From Tetrahymena elliotti 4EA (lineage: Eukaryota; Ciliophora; Oligohymenophorea; Hymenostomatida; Tetrahymenidae), in NCBI GenBank assembly GCA_000231825.2, contig JH720337.1, forward strand, positions 10,181 to 74,180: DNA of 64,000 bases. The letters run 5' to 3'. The notes below the pieces were generated by a model. It made no database searches. It saw nothing but the letters and a program-made list of their open reading frames with translations, and had not been told where the DNA came from. Position numbers and translations under genes: made by a program. Below are positions 13,239 through 27,200 of the stretch, in pieces. Position 1 is the stretch's first letter. The number at the start of each line of letters is the position of its first letter.

Positions 13239-15482
13239 TCATTTCTTAGATGAGTTCATTATGGTATTTCTAATACTTGTTTAAGCAAGAATATTTTAAA
13301 ATCTTCCTCCTTTGCCTGGAGTTGAAATAGTACTCTTTTATAAGCTTTATTTTCCTGCATTACTCATAGGCGATACAGATCTTTAACTTTAAACTGTTCC
13401 TACAGTATTTTATTCTGTTTTGTTTTAGCATTATTTAGCTTAATCTGCAAATCTCAAAGTTGTAAGTGTTGGATAAAAAGAAGAAGGTGCTGGTGATATA
13501 TTTACCATCATAAGAGTTTTCGATTTACCACCTAGATACTCATGGAGGTAATATGTTAATTTAGAATTTCTAAAAGCAGTGAAAGTCTCTTTTTTTGCTA
13601 AACTTGTTATAACTGCAGCTAAAGAAGTTAAACTCTTATTTATATTCTAGGTTTCCTTCAGTCTTTCTCCTGCAACATTTGATTGATTAATTCTTTCAGA
13701 CCCTTTTAATTTATTTTAAATTAATGAAATTATTTTAATTAACCATAATTAAATGAATACCAGCTAAATCTACTAAGTTTAAGCTTCCCTTTAGTAGTGG
13801 TTGTTATGGATTTTTACCCTATTTTTGGGTATTGTAGATGTCTAAGTTCATCCTAAAAATAGAATGAGATCTTGAACTGTATTCGTTGCAGTCTGTTGAT
13901 GCTACTTTACGAGAAATATAACCTTTTTGAAGAAGCTTCATAATTTCTTCTGGGCCTTAAGTAATAACTTTGTCTTAGACTTCGTCTTTTTTACCATCAG
14001 GATGTAATAAATCTATTAAAGTTTCATTGTATATTTCACTAAATTATATTTTAATTTTATGTTCCCAACCATAACTCTACATTTTTTCAATTTCTGAGTA
14101 AATATATTCAATCGAGCGAGGTATAATACCCCATTTATTGTAATCTTCTTCGCCTTACATAGTGTATGTTTTGCCACTACCTGTAGGACCATAGGCAAAA
14201 ATACAGACATTATATCTAATTTTATGAATTTTATATTGAAGAATAAATAAAATACGAAAATAAAAAATAACCCATCTAAAACTGATTGAATCAATTCTTG
14301 TAAGTTAGAAAAGACTTCCATTTAAGTGGCATCTTCTTCAAAAATATGCTCTAATTTAAAGTTATATTCTTTGATGTTATTTTCTGATTTCATGTTCTAG
14401 AAAGGAACAACTAATTTTAAGTTTTATGAATTTTATGTTTTAATAATTTTATTTTGTTATGCCATTTAATAGAGAAGGTTATCATCATCCTTTATAATAT
14501 CAAGCATACTTTACACATAAATTTGCATTTCTTGTTAGAAAGCAGGATTATTCTCATCTATTTTACCCACAGACCCTACTCCTTTAATATTTTCTGCCTT
14601 ACTAACACTTCCTTTCTGAACACTTGCTTTACTAATAGGAGTTATTTTAGCATTTTATATGTTTTATTGCTTTTCTTCATATTATTTTTTAAATGAATTT
14701 TGAAGCATTATAATCTTTTCTTCTTATCTTAAAGGTCTTATCCTACAATAAACTCTTATATTACCTTTCATAGATTAAAGCTTTTCATTTAGATTTTATT
14801 TTTGTTGAGTAAATTATAAAAGTTATGCATCTAAATGTGTCCCATCTTAAATACTCTTAATCTCTTCGTATAAAGATTTTTATTTTTCATTTATATTCTA
14901 TAAATTTTCTTTGTAGTACTCATACTACCTTTCCAAATTTTAGTATATTTGTTTATAATTCATAGTTTTTTCTATCGTTTTTTAAAGGGAGAATTTATGA
15001 TGATTGAGTAAAGATAATGTTTCAGCCTCCTTTTTTTATAAGTTAGTTTTATCCTATAATAATTTATCTTATTTTGAAGTAGTTTCCTCAGCTAAATTTT
15101 TACATTCTGATATCAAATTGAGCAAATCTGAATCAACACCTTAAACTTTAGATTTAGATATTGTAAGATTCATCTATAATTACTTTCTTTTTTCTTCCTA
15201 CATATTTTCTTACTACTGTAATTCTTCTAAAAAGAGAATTCTTTGCTTAACCATTTTATTTAAATAGCTATTTTGTTGTTAATATTCTTTAATATATTCC
15301 TCATTACTGAAATCATCAGTAATATTATCCTCAAATGTTAAATCTAGATCATTTCTCTGTTTTCCAGCACTTCTTGATTAATCTTTTATTTTGAATTTTA
15401 AAAATTTAAGTTAGTTTTCTAAATTTAAAGAAAAAATGCTTTTACATTGGCTTCTATTTTAAAATAAAAACTATCTATCCAT
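13239..15482 (-). CDS. Kinesin-14 type C-terminal motor protein
   Basis: Minus-end-directed kinesin, inferred from the order coiled coil first, motor last. The start ATG is 15480-15482 and TGA is 13239-13241. Roughly the first 230 residues form a Glu/Lys/Gln-rich coiled coil. The motor then starts with [12 protein letters not shown], the kinesin-14 signature. Next come the P-loop [13 protein letters not shown], switch I SSRSHSIF, switch II VDLAGSE, and [16 protein letters not shown]. Two introns lie in the motor (14216-14271 and 13703-13760); both restore canonical motifs when removed ([11 protein letters not shown] and LAG/SERI). The tail after the motor is short and basic, ending MNSSKK. 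Oddities: Pro replaces the usual Gln in the P-loop (GPTGSGKT). About 90 Gln/Lys/Ser-rich residues are inserted between the first strand and the [14 protein letters not shown] block. Such motors act in spindle or ciliary microtubule organisation; which one is not shown here. Confidence 0.9.
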
Positions 15483-16348
15483 TTTAAGAAAGACTTTGCT
15501 TATTTCTTATATTAATTAAAATTTTGAATTTTAACTTAAAAATTCATCAGTATCAATCAATCAATCTATCTTAATGAGCAACAAAATTTAAATTATTTAA
15601 TAAGTTAATAATTTTTAGCGGTAATAAATTTTTGTTAAGACTTATTTTAACTCTAAAATAAATAATTTTATAACTACCTACTATTACTTTAAAATTCAAT
15701 TTTTTAAATTCTTTTGATTTTAAACTCATAAATTTTATAAAAGGGTTTAGTTGCTTGAAAAAATTACAAAATAATTTTACTTCATATTAAAAAAATTGTA
15801 TTAAATATGATTTTTAGTAATAAATAAACATAAGCTGGTTTTTTATATTTTTACTTAAGCACTCAGTGTGTACGAGATAAATATACTAATATAACTAATA
15901 ATATTATTAGATATTTCAAAACTAAAATAAATAAAGAAGAATAAAAAATAACATAAAAAAATGAATAGAATTTTAACTGAATAAATGAATTCTATTAGAA
16001 TTTGAATATTATTTATCTTTTTTTAATTTTAAAAATTTTAAGGTTTTCTTTCTTAATAAAATTGATATAAGAATAAATAATTTTAGATTACAGATTTAGA
16101 TTTATTTGATGTGAACAAAAAAGATTATTAATTTGCTTTATTTATCTTTATTTAACAAAAAAGCACTGATTATTTTATTTTAAATGATAAATAAATAGTA
16201 ATTTTATGAATGAGCTTTGAATAAAAATATGTTCATTTATTTTGTAATGTGTCACTTTTTAATAAACTTGATGATACTTTAAATCAATTTTGTTTAGATT
16301 CAAATATTAAAAAATTTAATCATTTTAAATAAAAATTATTTGATTGTT
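15483..16348. other. Divergent intergenic region
   Basis: This lies between the divergent kinesin (-) and coiled-coil (+) genes. No coding frame is seen. It is AT-rich and presumably holds both promoters. Confidence 0.5.
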
Positions 16349-19300
16349 ATGTTATCACCCCCAAAATTTGAAAGCGAATCAAAATCAATTCATAATTAGC
16401 AAAAGGTTTAGGAAATGTCTTAAAAGAAGACTAATCTGGTTTAAACAAGTTCATAGTAATATGTCAATTAATTTACAGCAAATACTACATAAACATAAAA
16501 GCAAAATCATGAAGCTTAAAATTAATTCTCAACTCAGTAGAGCCAATAGCAGCAATTCAATATAGCTAATGATAATGCAAGTTTAATATAAAATCTAATT
16601 TTAGGATATAAGAATAGTAAAGAGTATGATTAACAAGTAAAAGATAATTAGACCACAAAATCAATGAACAACCTTCATTAGATATAATAGGGTTCCTAGC
16701 ATGTGCAATTTTAAAATTAACAAAGAAGTTACTAAAAGGAATAGGTGTCTGCATTCAATCCTAATACAGGCAGTAATATTAAGAATGATAATAGTTTTAG
16801 TTAATCTAATGATTATATTATTACGAATTCAGCTCAAAAAAATCAAAATACTAGTGGATACTATTAGAATTTATAAACCAATTAGCACATTTCAGCAGCA
16901 GACTATTTGGTCATGAATGGTAATAAAATAAGTTGTGGAAATTCTAATTGTAACTGCAGTGAAAGTAGCTGGGCTTTAGTTCGAGATTATCTTAAGCAAT
17001 TAAAGTAGTTATCAAGCGAACATTTATTTACAAGCTAAGAAAACAAAAGACTTCTAGAATCAAACTAAGAGTTGCTTAATGAAAATTTAAATTTAAAAAA
17101 CCAGATTAGCATAATTGAATAAAAAATGGTTTTGTATGAAAAAGAAAATATGAATAAATTAAATGGTAATAAAGAGAAAATTAAATCTTTAGAAATTTTC
17201 AACAAAGATTTGTTTAATAAAATTACATATTATGAATAAGCTATTCTTAATTATGAGCAAGAGCTTAAAAATGTTAGATAAGATTGCTATTAAAAAATTT
17301 AAAATGTGGAAGATGAAAAGGAATATTTAAAATAAAATTTAGAAACTTTACATGACACTATGAATGATGCAATAGCTTCAAGTGAGCAAAGATATAAGTC
17401 TAAAATAGAAAGCAAAAACAGTAAAATAAAATAGCTTAAACATCAAGCAAATACTGACAAAAATCTAATTGAAAGCTATTAAACTGAACTAGTTTAGCTA
17501 CAAACAGAAAATAAACAGCTTAAGGATGATTTAGAGGCTCTATAGTAAGCATATACTTAATAGCAGTACGACAATGAAGACACTCTCCATAAATTTTAGG
17601 TAATAAGAATAGAATTAGTTCACATAAAAACACAATATTTCAATATTTTAATACTTAAATGCTTTTATTGAAATTAATAAATATTTTAAAAATATTAAAT
17701 AGATGTAAGAAATTGAGTTGCAAGCTTCATATAAATTATGTGAAGATCTAAGGAAGAAAAATGAAGAATTATAAAATCATATAGCTGTACTCATAAATAA
17801 TTAATAGTTTGAAGGAGAAGATAAATTGAAAGCCTATTAGCAAATAAATTAGTAACAAATTTCATAATTATATAATGAAAACTAGGACTTAAGAAAAGAG
17901 CTGTAGGAATGGTAAGAAAAAGCATAAGTTTTAAAAGAGGGTATAGAAATGGAGACTGAAAAAAGTTCTACTTTGATAAAAAATCTCTTAATTCACATTA
18001 AAACTCTTATTGAGACTAGGGGAAAAGAAGATGTTGAAGAGTAAGAAAGCCCATATTTTACTTAATAATATATGTAACTCGATATATTTGAAGAAGTTAG
18101 GTCTTAAATTGTGAAACTACTCAGCTCTAGACATTCTCTTAAAAAGAAAAAGAAAGCTTTACAATAGAAAAATGATGATTTAAAAGAACAAATAGAGGAT
18201 CTCTAAAATACTTTGCATCAAGTTGTGAACGAAAGATAAGAAGAAATCATATAAAATGAATAATAGCAAATATAATTTTAAATTTTGCAATAGTAACAAC
18301 AGCTTGACTAACAATTACTTCAAAATCAACTCTAAAATAGGTAAAACATAGAAGAAATTTAGTAGCAAACTCAAATTAACTCTGCTTCATCAACTCCTAT
18401 TTCTTAATTCTAAAGGATTTCTGTAAAAACTGCAGTTCCTCAATCATCTTTCCATAATCAATAATTAATAAATGCACAAAATTGGATAGAAGATCCTACT
18501 ATTTAGTAAAGTAGAGGATCTTAAATGATATCTTTTTAAAATCCTAATTTAAATAACTCTTAAGTTAGGATATCTAATATAGATCTGTAATAGGTTAGAA
18601 GAAGTATAGCATAGAATGTTAATAACATTAGTCTAAACTAAGATAATTAGCAACAACAATCTATTAATCCATAATTATTTAACAGTTAGGAAAGTGATTA
18701 TGCTAAGTATCAGAGCTAGATTGATGAAATATTAACTCTTAAAGATACTCATTACACTACAATAATAAATGATTTATAAAAGCAATAGACTGAAGCTAGT
18801 AATAATTATAGTTGCATTATTTACATACTCTGCAAAATTATTTAAAATCATTAGTAAAGAATATCAAGGCTTAATGCCCTTTTAAAGTAGTAAACAAAAA
18901 TTGTTTTTGCATTTACAGATTCTTATTAAGCTTCAAAACAAGCTGAGGAAAAGCCTAAAAAACTTTATTCTAAGTTAAAATGTGCTTTTAACTAAGTATT
19001 ATTTATCAAAAAGCTCAAAAATGCAGCAGTTAATAGCATTTCAAAAGGAAGAAGCTCATTAAGATTATTATCTCTTAATTTAGCTAACTTAAATAATAGT
19101 TAAGGTTTGAAGAAATATGTTAGTAGCATGATAAAAGATCTTGAAGGAGATTTTGGTTTGTATAGTTCAATTAAATAGATTGTTGAAGGTACTTCACAAT
19201 TAGAAAGCAATCTTTCTTTATAAATTGTTAAATTTTAACAAAATAAATTTGAATAAATTGTAAATCTTATAGATGAAAAATAGAAAGAATATTAAAACCA

Positions 19301-19796
19301 ATTCCCAATCTTTTTAGCTCAAACCTAATAGTTAGAAGTTAAGGTTAATTTAAATGAAAAACCAAATAAGTCTTTACAGACAAGCAAACTATATGAGTCA
19401 GTAGAAGGTAGTGGTAGAAAAAATGATATCATGAATGAAAAAGAAATAATTGAGACAGAAAATATCTAGCTTAAGAGCTTAATAGTAAATTTAAAAGAAG
19501 AAAATGAAGAAATCAGAAACAAACTTTAAGAGTAAACTAAAAACTACACAAAAGTAATAGAAAACTATGAATTTCAAATATAAAAGTTGTAAAATGAAAA
19601 TGAAATCCACCTTGAAAAAAATAGTAAATTAATCGATATGATTGATCCAAAAAGCAGAGCACTCTTAGAGCAGTAGCCATTTTTAAATGATATCTAATAT
19701 GATGATTTTTTAGACTCTTAAGATTAAAATATAAATGATATCATACCTATTTCTACAAATCAAAAGCTAGATGAAATCAAAGACAAATCTAATTGA
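16349..19796 (+). CDS. Large coiled-coil protein, function unknown
   Basis: From the ATG at 16349 the frame runs without TGA to 19794-19796, with one intron (17600-17702) after HKF-Gln. The product is about 1,114 residues. The first 200 or so residues are rich in Gln, Asn and Ser and look disordered. A short Cys cluster (SCGNSNCNCSESSW) follows, then the heptad-rich segment starting VRDYLKQLKQLSSEHLF. Long coiled coils (Glu/Lys/Leu/Gln heptads) run to about residue 600, then a Gln/Ser-rich linker, and a more hydrophobic helical region with further coiled coil near the end. No catalytic motif, membrane span or signal peptide is apparent. TAA/TAG codons are extremely frequent. A structural role (centrosomal, cortical or ciliary scaffold) is only a guess from composition. 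I recognise no named family. Confidence 0.75.
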
Positions 19797-20808
19797 ACTC
19801 AAATCACAAAAATCATATTATTTACTTTTTATCAAATTTTTAGAATTATTTATATTTTTATTCTCAATTTAGTAATCTCGTTGTTTAAAGAAGTTTTTAT
19901 TTTCATTAAATATTTTATAAATTATTTTTCTCAAAAATATAAGGAATTTAATTTTAATGATTTGTGGAGCTAATAAGGTGTGTTATTATTTCGAAATATT
20001 TTAACTTTTAAAAAGTTAAATTTAACAAAATTTTAGATGATTATTATCAATCTAAATTTTAAATGCATTCCTGAGCAATATCTTTGATGAATTTGAAAAT
20101 CTAAACTTTTTTGTTGAGGTATTTTCTTTGCAAAAAAAATTGATTATTTTTTTTAATTGTTTTAAATTAAAAAAAACTTTTAAAGATTTTGAAAAAATTT
20201 GATAAATTTAAATGAGAAAAAAAAATCAGTGTTAAATAAACATTAAAATTAAAATTAATTTAAAGTTTATTAACAATATTTCACTTAATATATAAATTAG
20301 ATCTTGAGTTTAAATTTAAAATTTATGGAATTTGATAACATTTTGTTGATAAAAATAGGTGGCCTTTAAAAAATTTTTGATATTTTCATTTTTTCATTAA
20401 TTCAAATTTTTCATATTTTGAAAAAAATTTGATGAATTTCTTAGAATAAAAATAAAAATTGATGCTAAATAAATTAATTTTTGATGATTTATAGTAATTC
20501 AAGGCAATATTAATTTATGACCATAAGCAAAAAAGCTAAAAGTAACTTTTTTAAAAATATTAAATAAAATATATTTACAAACCAATAGTTGGTATAATGA
20601 ATACAAATATTTTAAGTAGGTTCAAGGATATTTTTTGTAACTTTAACAATACCATTCAAATATAAATGATATTTTGATAAGTAAGTGTATACATTCTTAT
20701 ATTTTTGTTTATGTTTTTAGTTTAAATTATTATCAATATTTACAAATTTGTTTGTTATTGTTTTTTAGGATAAGTTTATTTGAATAAATTTCTTATATAA
20801 AATTAGTA
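19797..20808. other. Intergenic with diverged direct repeats
   Basis: This lies between convergent gene ends. It holds two diverged copies of a segment of about 110 bp: 20184-20300 and 20412-20520 share TTTTGAAAAAA(A)TTTGAT and (G/A)ATGCTAAATAAA-like strings. No coding frame is supported. Confidence 0.45.
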
Positions 20809-22962
20809 TCATAGTGTTGCTTATTTTTATTCCTGCTATTTATTTATACAGTCATCACAATTTATAGATACATCTGTTGGAAAGTCTACTTTAAAAACTG
20901 ATAAGCAGTTCATGCAATATCTTTTGCTTGGATTTGTTATTTTTGGTTAGTGTTTACAGTATTTATAGTGGCATTATACACATTAATAGGCTTGCTAACA
21001 ACATTCAAAAATTGGAGTAGTATTACAATTTATTCCTGCCTCAGACAAGTGATAGCAATTATTTGTATATGTATTGTAAGGAAATGTTGGCTCTATTCTT
21101 TTAAGTACTTTATTTTAGGTCTTTGCTTAATCTTATTATAAAATATTTTATTTAATCAACTTAAGCTGCTTTTTCTTATACTTAATTTCTAATTCTAGTT
21201 TTTTGTATTGATTTACCATATCTTTTTACATTTATGCTGGAGAATATTGATCTGGAAGAGGTATTTTAAAATCAGAGTGGTGGTCAAACACTTCTTTTAA
21301 GCCAAGCTACAATTTTTATGTATATTAATAAACAGCTTCATTAAATGTATTTTCTAGCTTAGCATACTTATTACTCAAAGTATTATGCAATTAATCAATT
21401 TTAAGATAGTGAGATTTGTTTGCCAATCCAAGAGACATATTTATTTCTTTTTTAGTTAAATCAAAGAAATTTTTTGAGATAATACTTTACATAAATTAAT
21501 CTATTTAATCTAATCTTTCAATTTCTTATTCTATGCCATCAGATGAGATTTTTAAATTGCTAGATAAACCTGGCTAACCTTTATCTTTTTAAATTTATTA
21601 ACCATTAATTTACTAAAGATATCCTCCAACATATTTGACTTCTGAGTATTCAGAAATTTTTGATTTTCTTCTTTATTCCTCTGCTTCCATTTATCTTTCC
21701 TCTTTATCCATTTATAATAAAATCACTTAATACTGATTATTAATTTTGTCTTTAATTTCATCCATATTCTTGCATATTTATTCTTTTATTTAATTAATAA
21801 GTAGATTTATATTTCCAAGGAAAGAAGGATGCTCTAGTTCTTCTTTAATACTTTTAAAGTGAAAGAATTTTCTTAAAAATGTATCATAAGAGCTTTCTAA
21901 TAGTAAAATAAATTCCTCAATTGTTTTTATATCATGAAATTGGTGGTCAAAATTTACAATACATTTCTCACACAATACTCTCTCCTTGTCTATGCATCTT
22001 TAATCAACACAAACATACTTTAGTTATTAGTGTTTATGGGCAGAACAAACTGGTTTCAATGTTAATCCTAATCTATTTAAGGCAGATTTTTTTATAATAT
22101 CATCAAAATCACTTAACTTTTAACTCTACTTTAAACTTTTTTGTTAAAAACTCTCCTATGGATTATCTTTGCTAGAGATATTGGTTCTATTTTATGGCGT
22201 AGTACTTTTATTCATAGAGTTAGAGCTCTTATTCATAGAGGAAGTAGTTTTATTAAGCAAATTTGTACTCTTATTAAGTATAGTAGAGCAGCTTAAACTT
22301 CCTATTATTTCAGTATTAGATAGTGGGATTAGACTAGAAGCATTCAGTTTTTATTATTTCTATGGAGAAAAGGATTTATTTTTTAGGCTTTTACTTGTCC
22401 ATAGTTCACTACCATTTAAACTATTCTAAGGACGTTAGCATACACTGTTTTTGCTAAAACTTTTATCTTATTGACTTTATTTTGTAGAAGATCTCATTAA
22501 AATTGAATCTGTTTATTTTGATAATGATCCTTCTTAGGGAGATTTTTCAAATATTGTGTTAGATTACCTTGACAGCCTATCCGTAGGGGTACTTATTTCT
22601 TAGGAGATGTAATTGGAGCTACATTATTTTGTAAGAAAACTTCTTTTGATAGAATTTTAACCAGAATTTGAATTTCTAGTTATCTCTGGGCTTTTCTAAT
22701 CAGGTGAAGATAACTGATTCAAATACTGATTGGTGTATTCATCTAATTATTTACTTTATTTATGCAGGGAAGGACTAAATTATTTATGATGAGATAATTC
22801 ATTATAGATAATTTTATGGCCATCAATATCAACATCATGATCGTTTGGAGAAAAAGACATATTCATCTTATCTTTGCTAATTTAGTTGAATTGCTAATAA
22901 CTATTCAAATTCTTAAGATCAATCTCCCTAAATTCTTTCTGCTTTTTGTAGCTTAAACTCAT
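20809..22962 (-). CDS. B-box zinc-finger protein with C-terminal Cys-rich domain
   Basis: A single uninterrupted frame from the ATG at 22960-22962 to TGA at 20809-20811, 717 residues. Residues 1-260 are Ser/Asn/Gln-rich and probably disordered, with repeats such as SSMNKSSNSMNKS. Around residue 310 a B-box type zinc finger is visible: VCSAHKHQQLKYVCVDQRC, then LCEKCIVNFDHQFHDI, giving the Cys/His ligand ladder. A coiled coil of about 250 residues follows, as in TRIM-like proteins but without a RING. The last 110 residues form a second Cys/His-rich segment with several CxxC pairs (FECCQQAYQCVQCHYKYCKH, YCMNCLSVF, CDDC), plausibly another zinc-binding domain. Tetrahymena-type genomes carry many B-box/coiled-coil proteins of unknown role; I infer a protein-binding scaffold. 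A ligase activity is not supported, because no RING is seen. Confidence 0.8.
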
Positions 22963-24288
22963 TAGTATTTATTTGCTTTTCACTGATTTATTTTTAAAAT
23001 AATGAGTTAAAAAACAATCTCTTAACAAATAAAAAATATCAAAAAGTTTATATTAAATATATTGAGTAATAAATTTCCTATTGAATAAAATACTAAAGAG
23101 AGCTACTGTATTTTAATAAAGCATAATAATATTTCGTTATAGTTAAATTATATTTGCTTACTTTACAAATTCAAATTTTGATTTACTTTATTATCAAATT
23201 AGCAACTCTTATCCGGTTTTGATGCCTTGTAACCAAAACATAAATTTATGTGTTAAAAGTAATATCATAAATTACTTTAAAATTTATTTAATTAATTAAA
23301 AAAGATACAATCTTTTAATATCAAAACAGAATTATTTCTATTACATTTGCTTACTTTACAAATTTAATTTTGAAGAAATGATATTTTGTTCATTAAATTG
23401 GTTAACGATTTTTGAACAAAAAGGGTAAACCCTCAAAATAAGTAAAATAATATATTATTTTTAGTTATATAAATAGAGAAAAAATTATTTTTAGTGTTCT
23501 AAAATAAAAAAGCTCTTTAAATTTTATTTTCTTCTTTAGTGTATTAAAATTTTTATGATAATTTTTTCTCAGATTAACAACGTATTTCTTTTTTGGTCCC
23601 TTGTTACAGATATACAAATATACCAATATAACATAACATTTTTTTTAAGTATTTTATTTTTCCAAGTATTCTTTAAATTTTATTTGCCTTTACAATAATT
23701 CTTACCTTTGAGAAGATGAAATTCATTAATAATGGATTAAATACTTTTATAGAGATTGTTTTGAGTGTTTTAAACATGAATCCTATAATATTTTATTTAC
23801 ATTTTTAGCAACTTAATTTATTATAGCAATAATAAATATTATTAAGATATATAAAATTTTTTTCAAGGAAGAGTTTTCTCTTACTGCTTATAAAAATATA
23901 AATATATTATATGATATTTGCTTAGCTCATAGATTCTAATTTCTTACCATAATTTTTTGATCTAATTAAGAACTTTGTTCATTTTTTGATGTTTTGTTCT
24001 AAAATCTTAAACTTTATCAAAAAATAATATCATATAAAATATTTTGTAAGAATTAAAATGCTGTTTTAAAAAATTATTAATCAGTAGATTTTCACATTTA
24101 TTGTATTTAAATTTGAATCATTATTTTTTCTTTAACTACTAATAAATTTAAAGATTGTTTTTTGTAATAATACATAAAGAATTATTTATCATTTAATGGG
24201 ACCAAAATGATTTTCTGAAATTTTTTTCAAAGAAAAAAATAATAAATGAATGATTAAATATTAACAAAATAAATTTAAAAGTTTTGTG
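22963..24288. other. Intergenic with a short direct repeat
   Basis: No gene is supported. A direct repeat beginning TTTGCTTACTTTACAAATT occurs at about 23154 and again at about 23347. The remainder is AT-rich. Confidence 0.45.
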
Positions 24289-27200
24289 TCAATTTTTATT
24301 TAATTCTGTGATTTCATTTTCATCAAAATCATGTAGAACTTCTTCATAACTTGTGACAAATTCTAATTCAGTTTTGATGTTAGATATTTTAGTTTTAATT
24401 TCAGAATCTAATAAACAGATAGATTTTTTAAGTATTTCTATTTTATCCTAAAAAAAAATATATTTTAAACAAATAATTTAAATAAATATTACAATTTTAC
24501 ATTTAGATCTTTTGCCAGCTTAAGGATTTCATTTTATTTCATTTCTTCTTCATGAATTTTAAAATTTTGTAAATCATCATTATCACTACCTTCAATTTAA
24601 TCATTTTGAATTTAAGAACCAAGGTTTTGAAGATTATCCTTTATCGATTTATTGAATTAATCTTATAATTATTTAACTTAATCTAATTCTTTTTAAAGCC
24701 TCTTATTTTTTAGCTCTTTTTCTTCTGCTTACTAAATATTTGTTTCTGTTTTTTGTATTTAGTTTGTTTAATTTCTATCTGTTTCATTATTATTTTCACT
24801 TGATTCACTACTGTTTATTTCTTGCTCTTTTTTATTCTAATTTTCCTCACCTTCATAATAGTATTCTGAATTAATTTTTTTTATTTTGTTTGAACTAGTA
24901 GTTTATCTCTATTATAGAGCAGGGCTTTAAGCATTAGAATTTATATCTGGACTCATAAGTCTTTCAACAATAGCTTAATTAAAACTTAATTAATTAACAT
25001 TAGAATTTTTGTTTGAGTTTTACTGCAATAAATTTGTTCCATTTAAATTAGCTTAAAATTGATTTCCTGAAGTTTTTTGTCTTAATGTCTACATCTTTTC
25101 ATTTAGCATAACCTCTTCTTTCGTTTCTCTAAATTTTTTACGTCTCTAATATGCTTTATCTTTTAATATCTTATGACTATTCGGATAAAAATCACATAAA
25201 TCCAAAAAAATTTTCCTATCAATACACATGCATTCTAAATCCTCATCAATAGCTCTTTTAAAAAAAGTCATTTAATTAATAAAATTTTCATTATTACTAT
25301 TTACATAAAAGCATTTGAAGATTTTAAGTTAAATAAAATTAAATGATCTCCAAAATAAGAACCAGGCCCTAAAGTAATATACATATGTACACCATCCTTA
25401 GAGGCTATTGTTACCTTGAATTAAAATAAAATAGTTTTTTGAAAATTTTATTTTTTTAAATTTTTTAAAAAAGTATTGTTGAATTAAAATTAGGAATTTT
25501 TTCCATTTTTAAACTTCAATTAATTTTTTTAGGCTGAACAATGGATTAATTTGTTTAAACCATTTTTAAAAATCTAAAAAAAAATAATTTATTTACATGC
25601 CCTTTAGTAATAAAAAACAAGTCATTTGGGCAAGTATCGATAGGAATAATGTCTATTTATTTTCTCTAATCAGAGGTATCATTATCTTAAGTATACTTTT
25701 TAGGATAAAGGTTTACTACAACAGCATTAGTAAACTGTTTTTCTAAATCCTTAAAAAATACTGAAAATCTATCTATGAATCCTCTAAACATATGATCAAC
25801 AAGCTATTTTAGTTTAATGAATGAATAATTTTAATATTAGGTTAAAATTTTACTTCACTTCTTAAATTAACTGGAAGCTAATTGAAGAATGGGAATTCTT
25901 GAACAACTGTTGAATGATCTCTTTACCAATAAATGGTAAATCTTTTTCTAAGATCATCTACAAATTATTTAGGAAGTTTTTTTGTTGGGTTTGCTCTATC
26001 AATTTTTATGATCCATTGATCTAGATTTTCATTTTCATTTTAAATATATTCTAAGTGATCATCATTTAGTTTTTCAATAAGATTATTGATATTTCCCATC
26101 ATATAAGCAAAAATGAACACACCTATGAACTTTTATTTTTCATCAAAAAAAATGGTTTTTTTATTTATTTCACAAACTTAATAAACAAAAAACTAGGGTA
26201 AAACCTTTTAAATTTGAGTATAATTCTAAAAATTCTTCACAGAAACAATATAATAAAAATGATATTTATTAAAGAATAACAAAAAATTCTAAAAAAATAT
26301 CAAATGAATTTTAATAATTTCAATCATTCATTTGTCAAAATTTCCTTTTTTCATCCGAGCATTTTGATTTTGTTTCATTTTTAATAGCCCAGATACTTAT
26401 TTTGTAATGATTTTACATATTTTTTTGTTTGAAATACAATGTAAAATTTAATATGTTGACGACTTTAATTGATAATTTACCTGTACAAACATAGTAAAGA
26501 TTCTTTCATAACTAGTTTAGCCATAAAAATCACCATAACCAAGTGTTGTTAATGTAGTAAACACCCAATACAAAGATGCAATAAATTCTGTTTATAAATT
26601 TTTTCCAACTTAATGTGTTGGATCCTCTTCACCTACAAATAATTACTCGTATACCCAGCCTGACATCAGTCTAAATTATTTTTCATTTTTATCATAGCCA
26701 TACTCAATTTCTTTTTTAATACCAAGGTAATACCAGAAGCAAGAAAGATATTAAGCTATGATACATAGCAGCAATAAGAATTATAAAATAGTGGTTAAAC
26801 TCTTTGTTAAGTTGATGTTTGAAGTAAAGAATCCTAAGATCTATAATTGAAATTAGATTTAATCAATGATATTAAGATAATTTTAATAAAAATTACTTTA
26901 TTACACAATACTTAGAAATAATCTAAGACACTGCCAATCTAAAGCATTCTTAGAAACCTTGTACCATACCATGTATCAAAAATATAATAAGGAAACAATG
27001 CAAAAACTTCAAAAATGAATAATCCATTTGAATCCATCCATAAAAATCCACTTTTTTAATGACAAAGTTAAAATAAAAAAAATTGTTTGCATAAAATATT
27101 AAAATTTACAAACAATATCTAAATGCTATAGATTTGAAATCTTTCACTACTCTAGTCTTGTCAACATAAGCACAAAAGAATTTAACAATAATTGTACACA

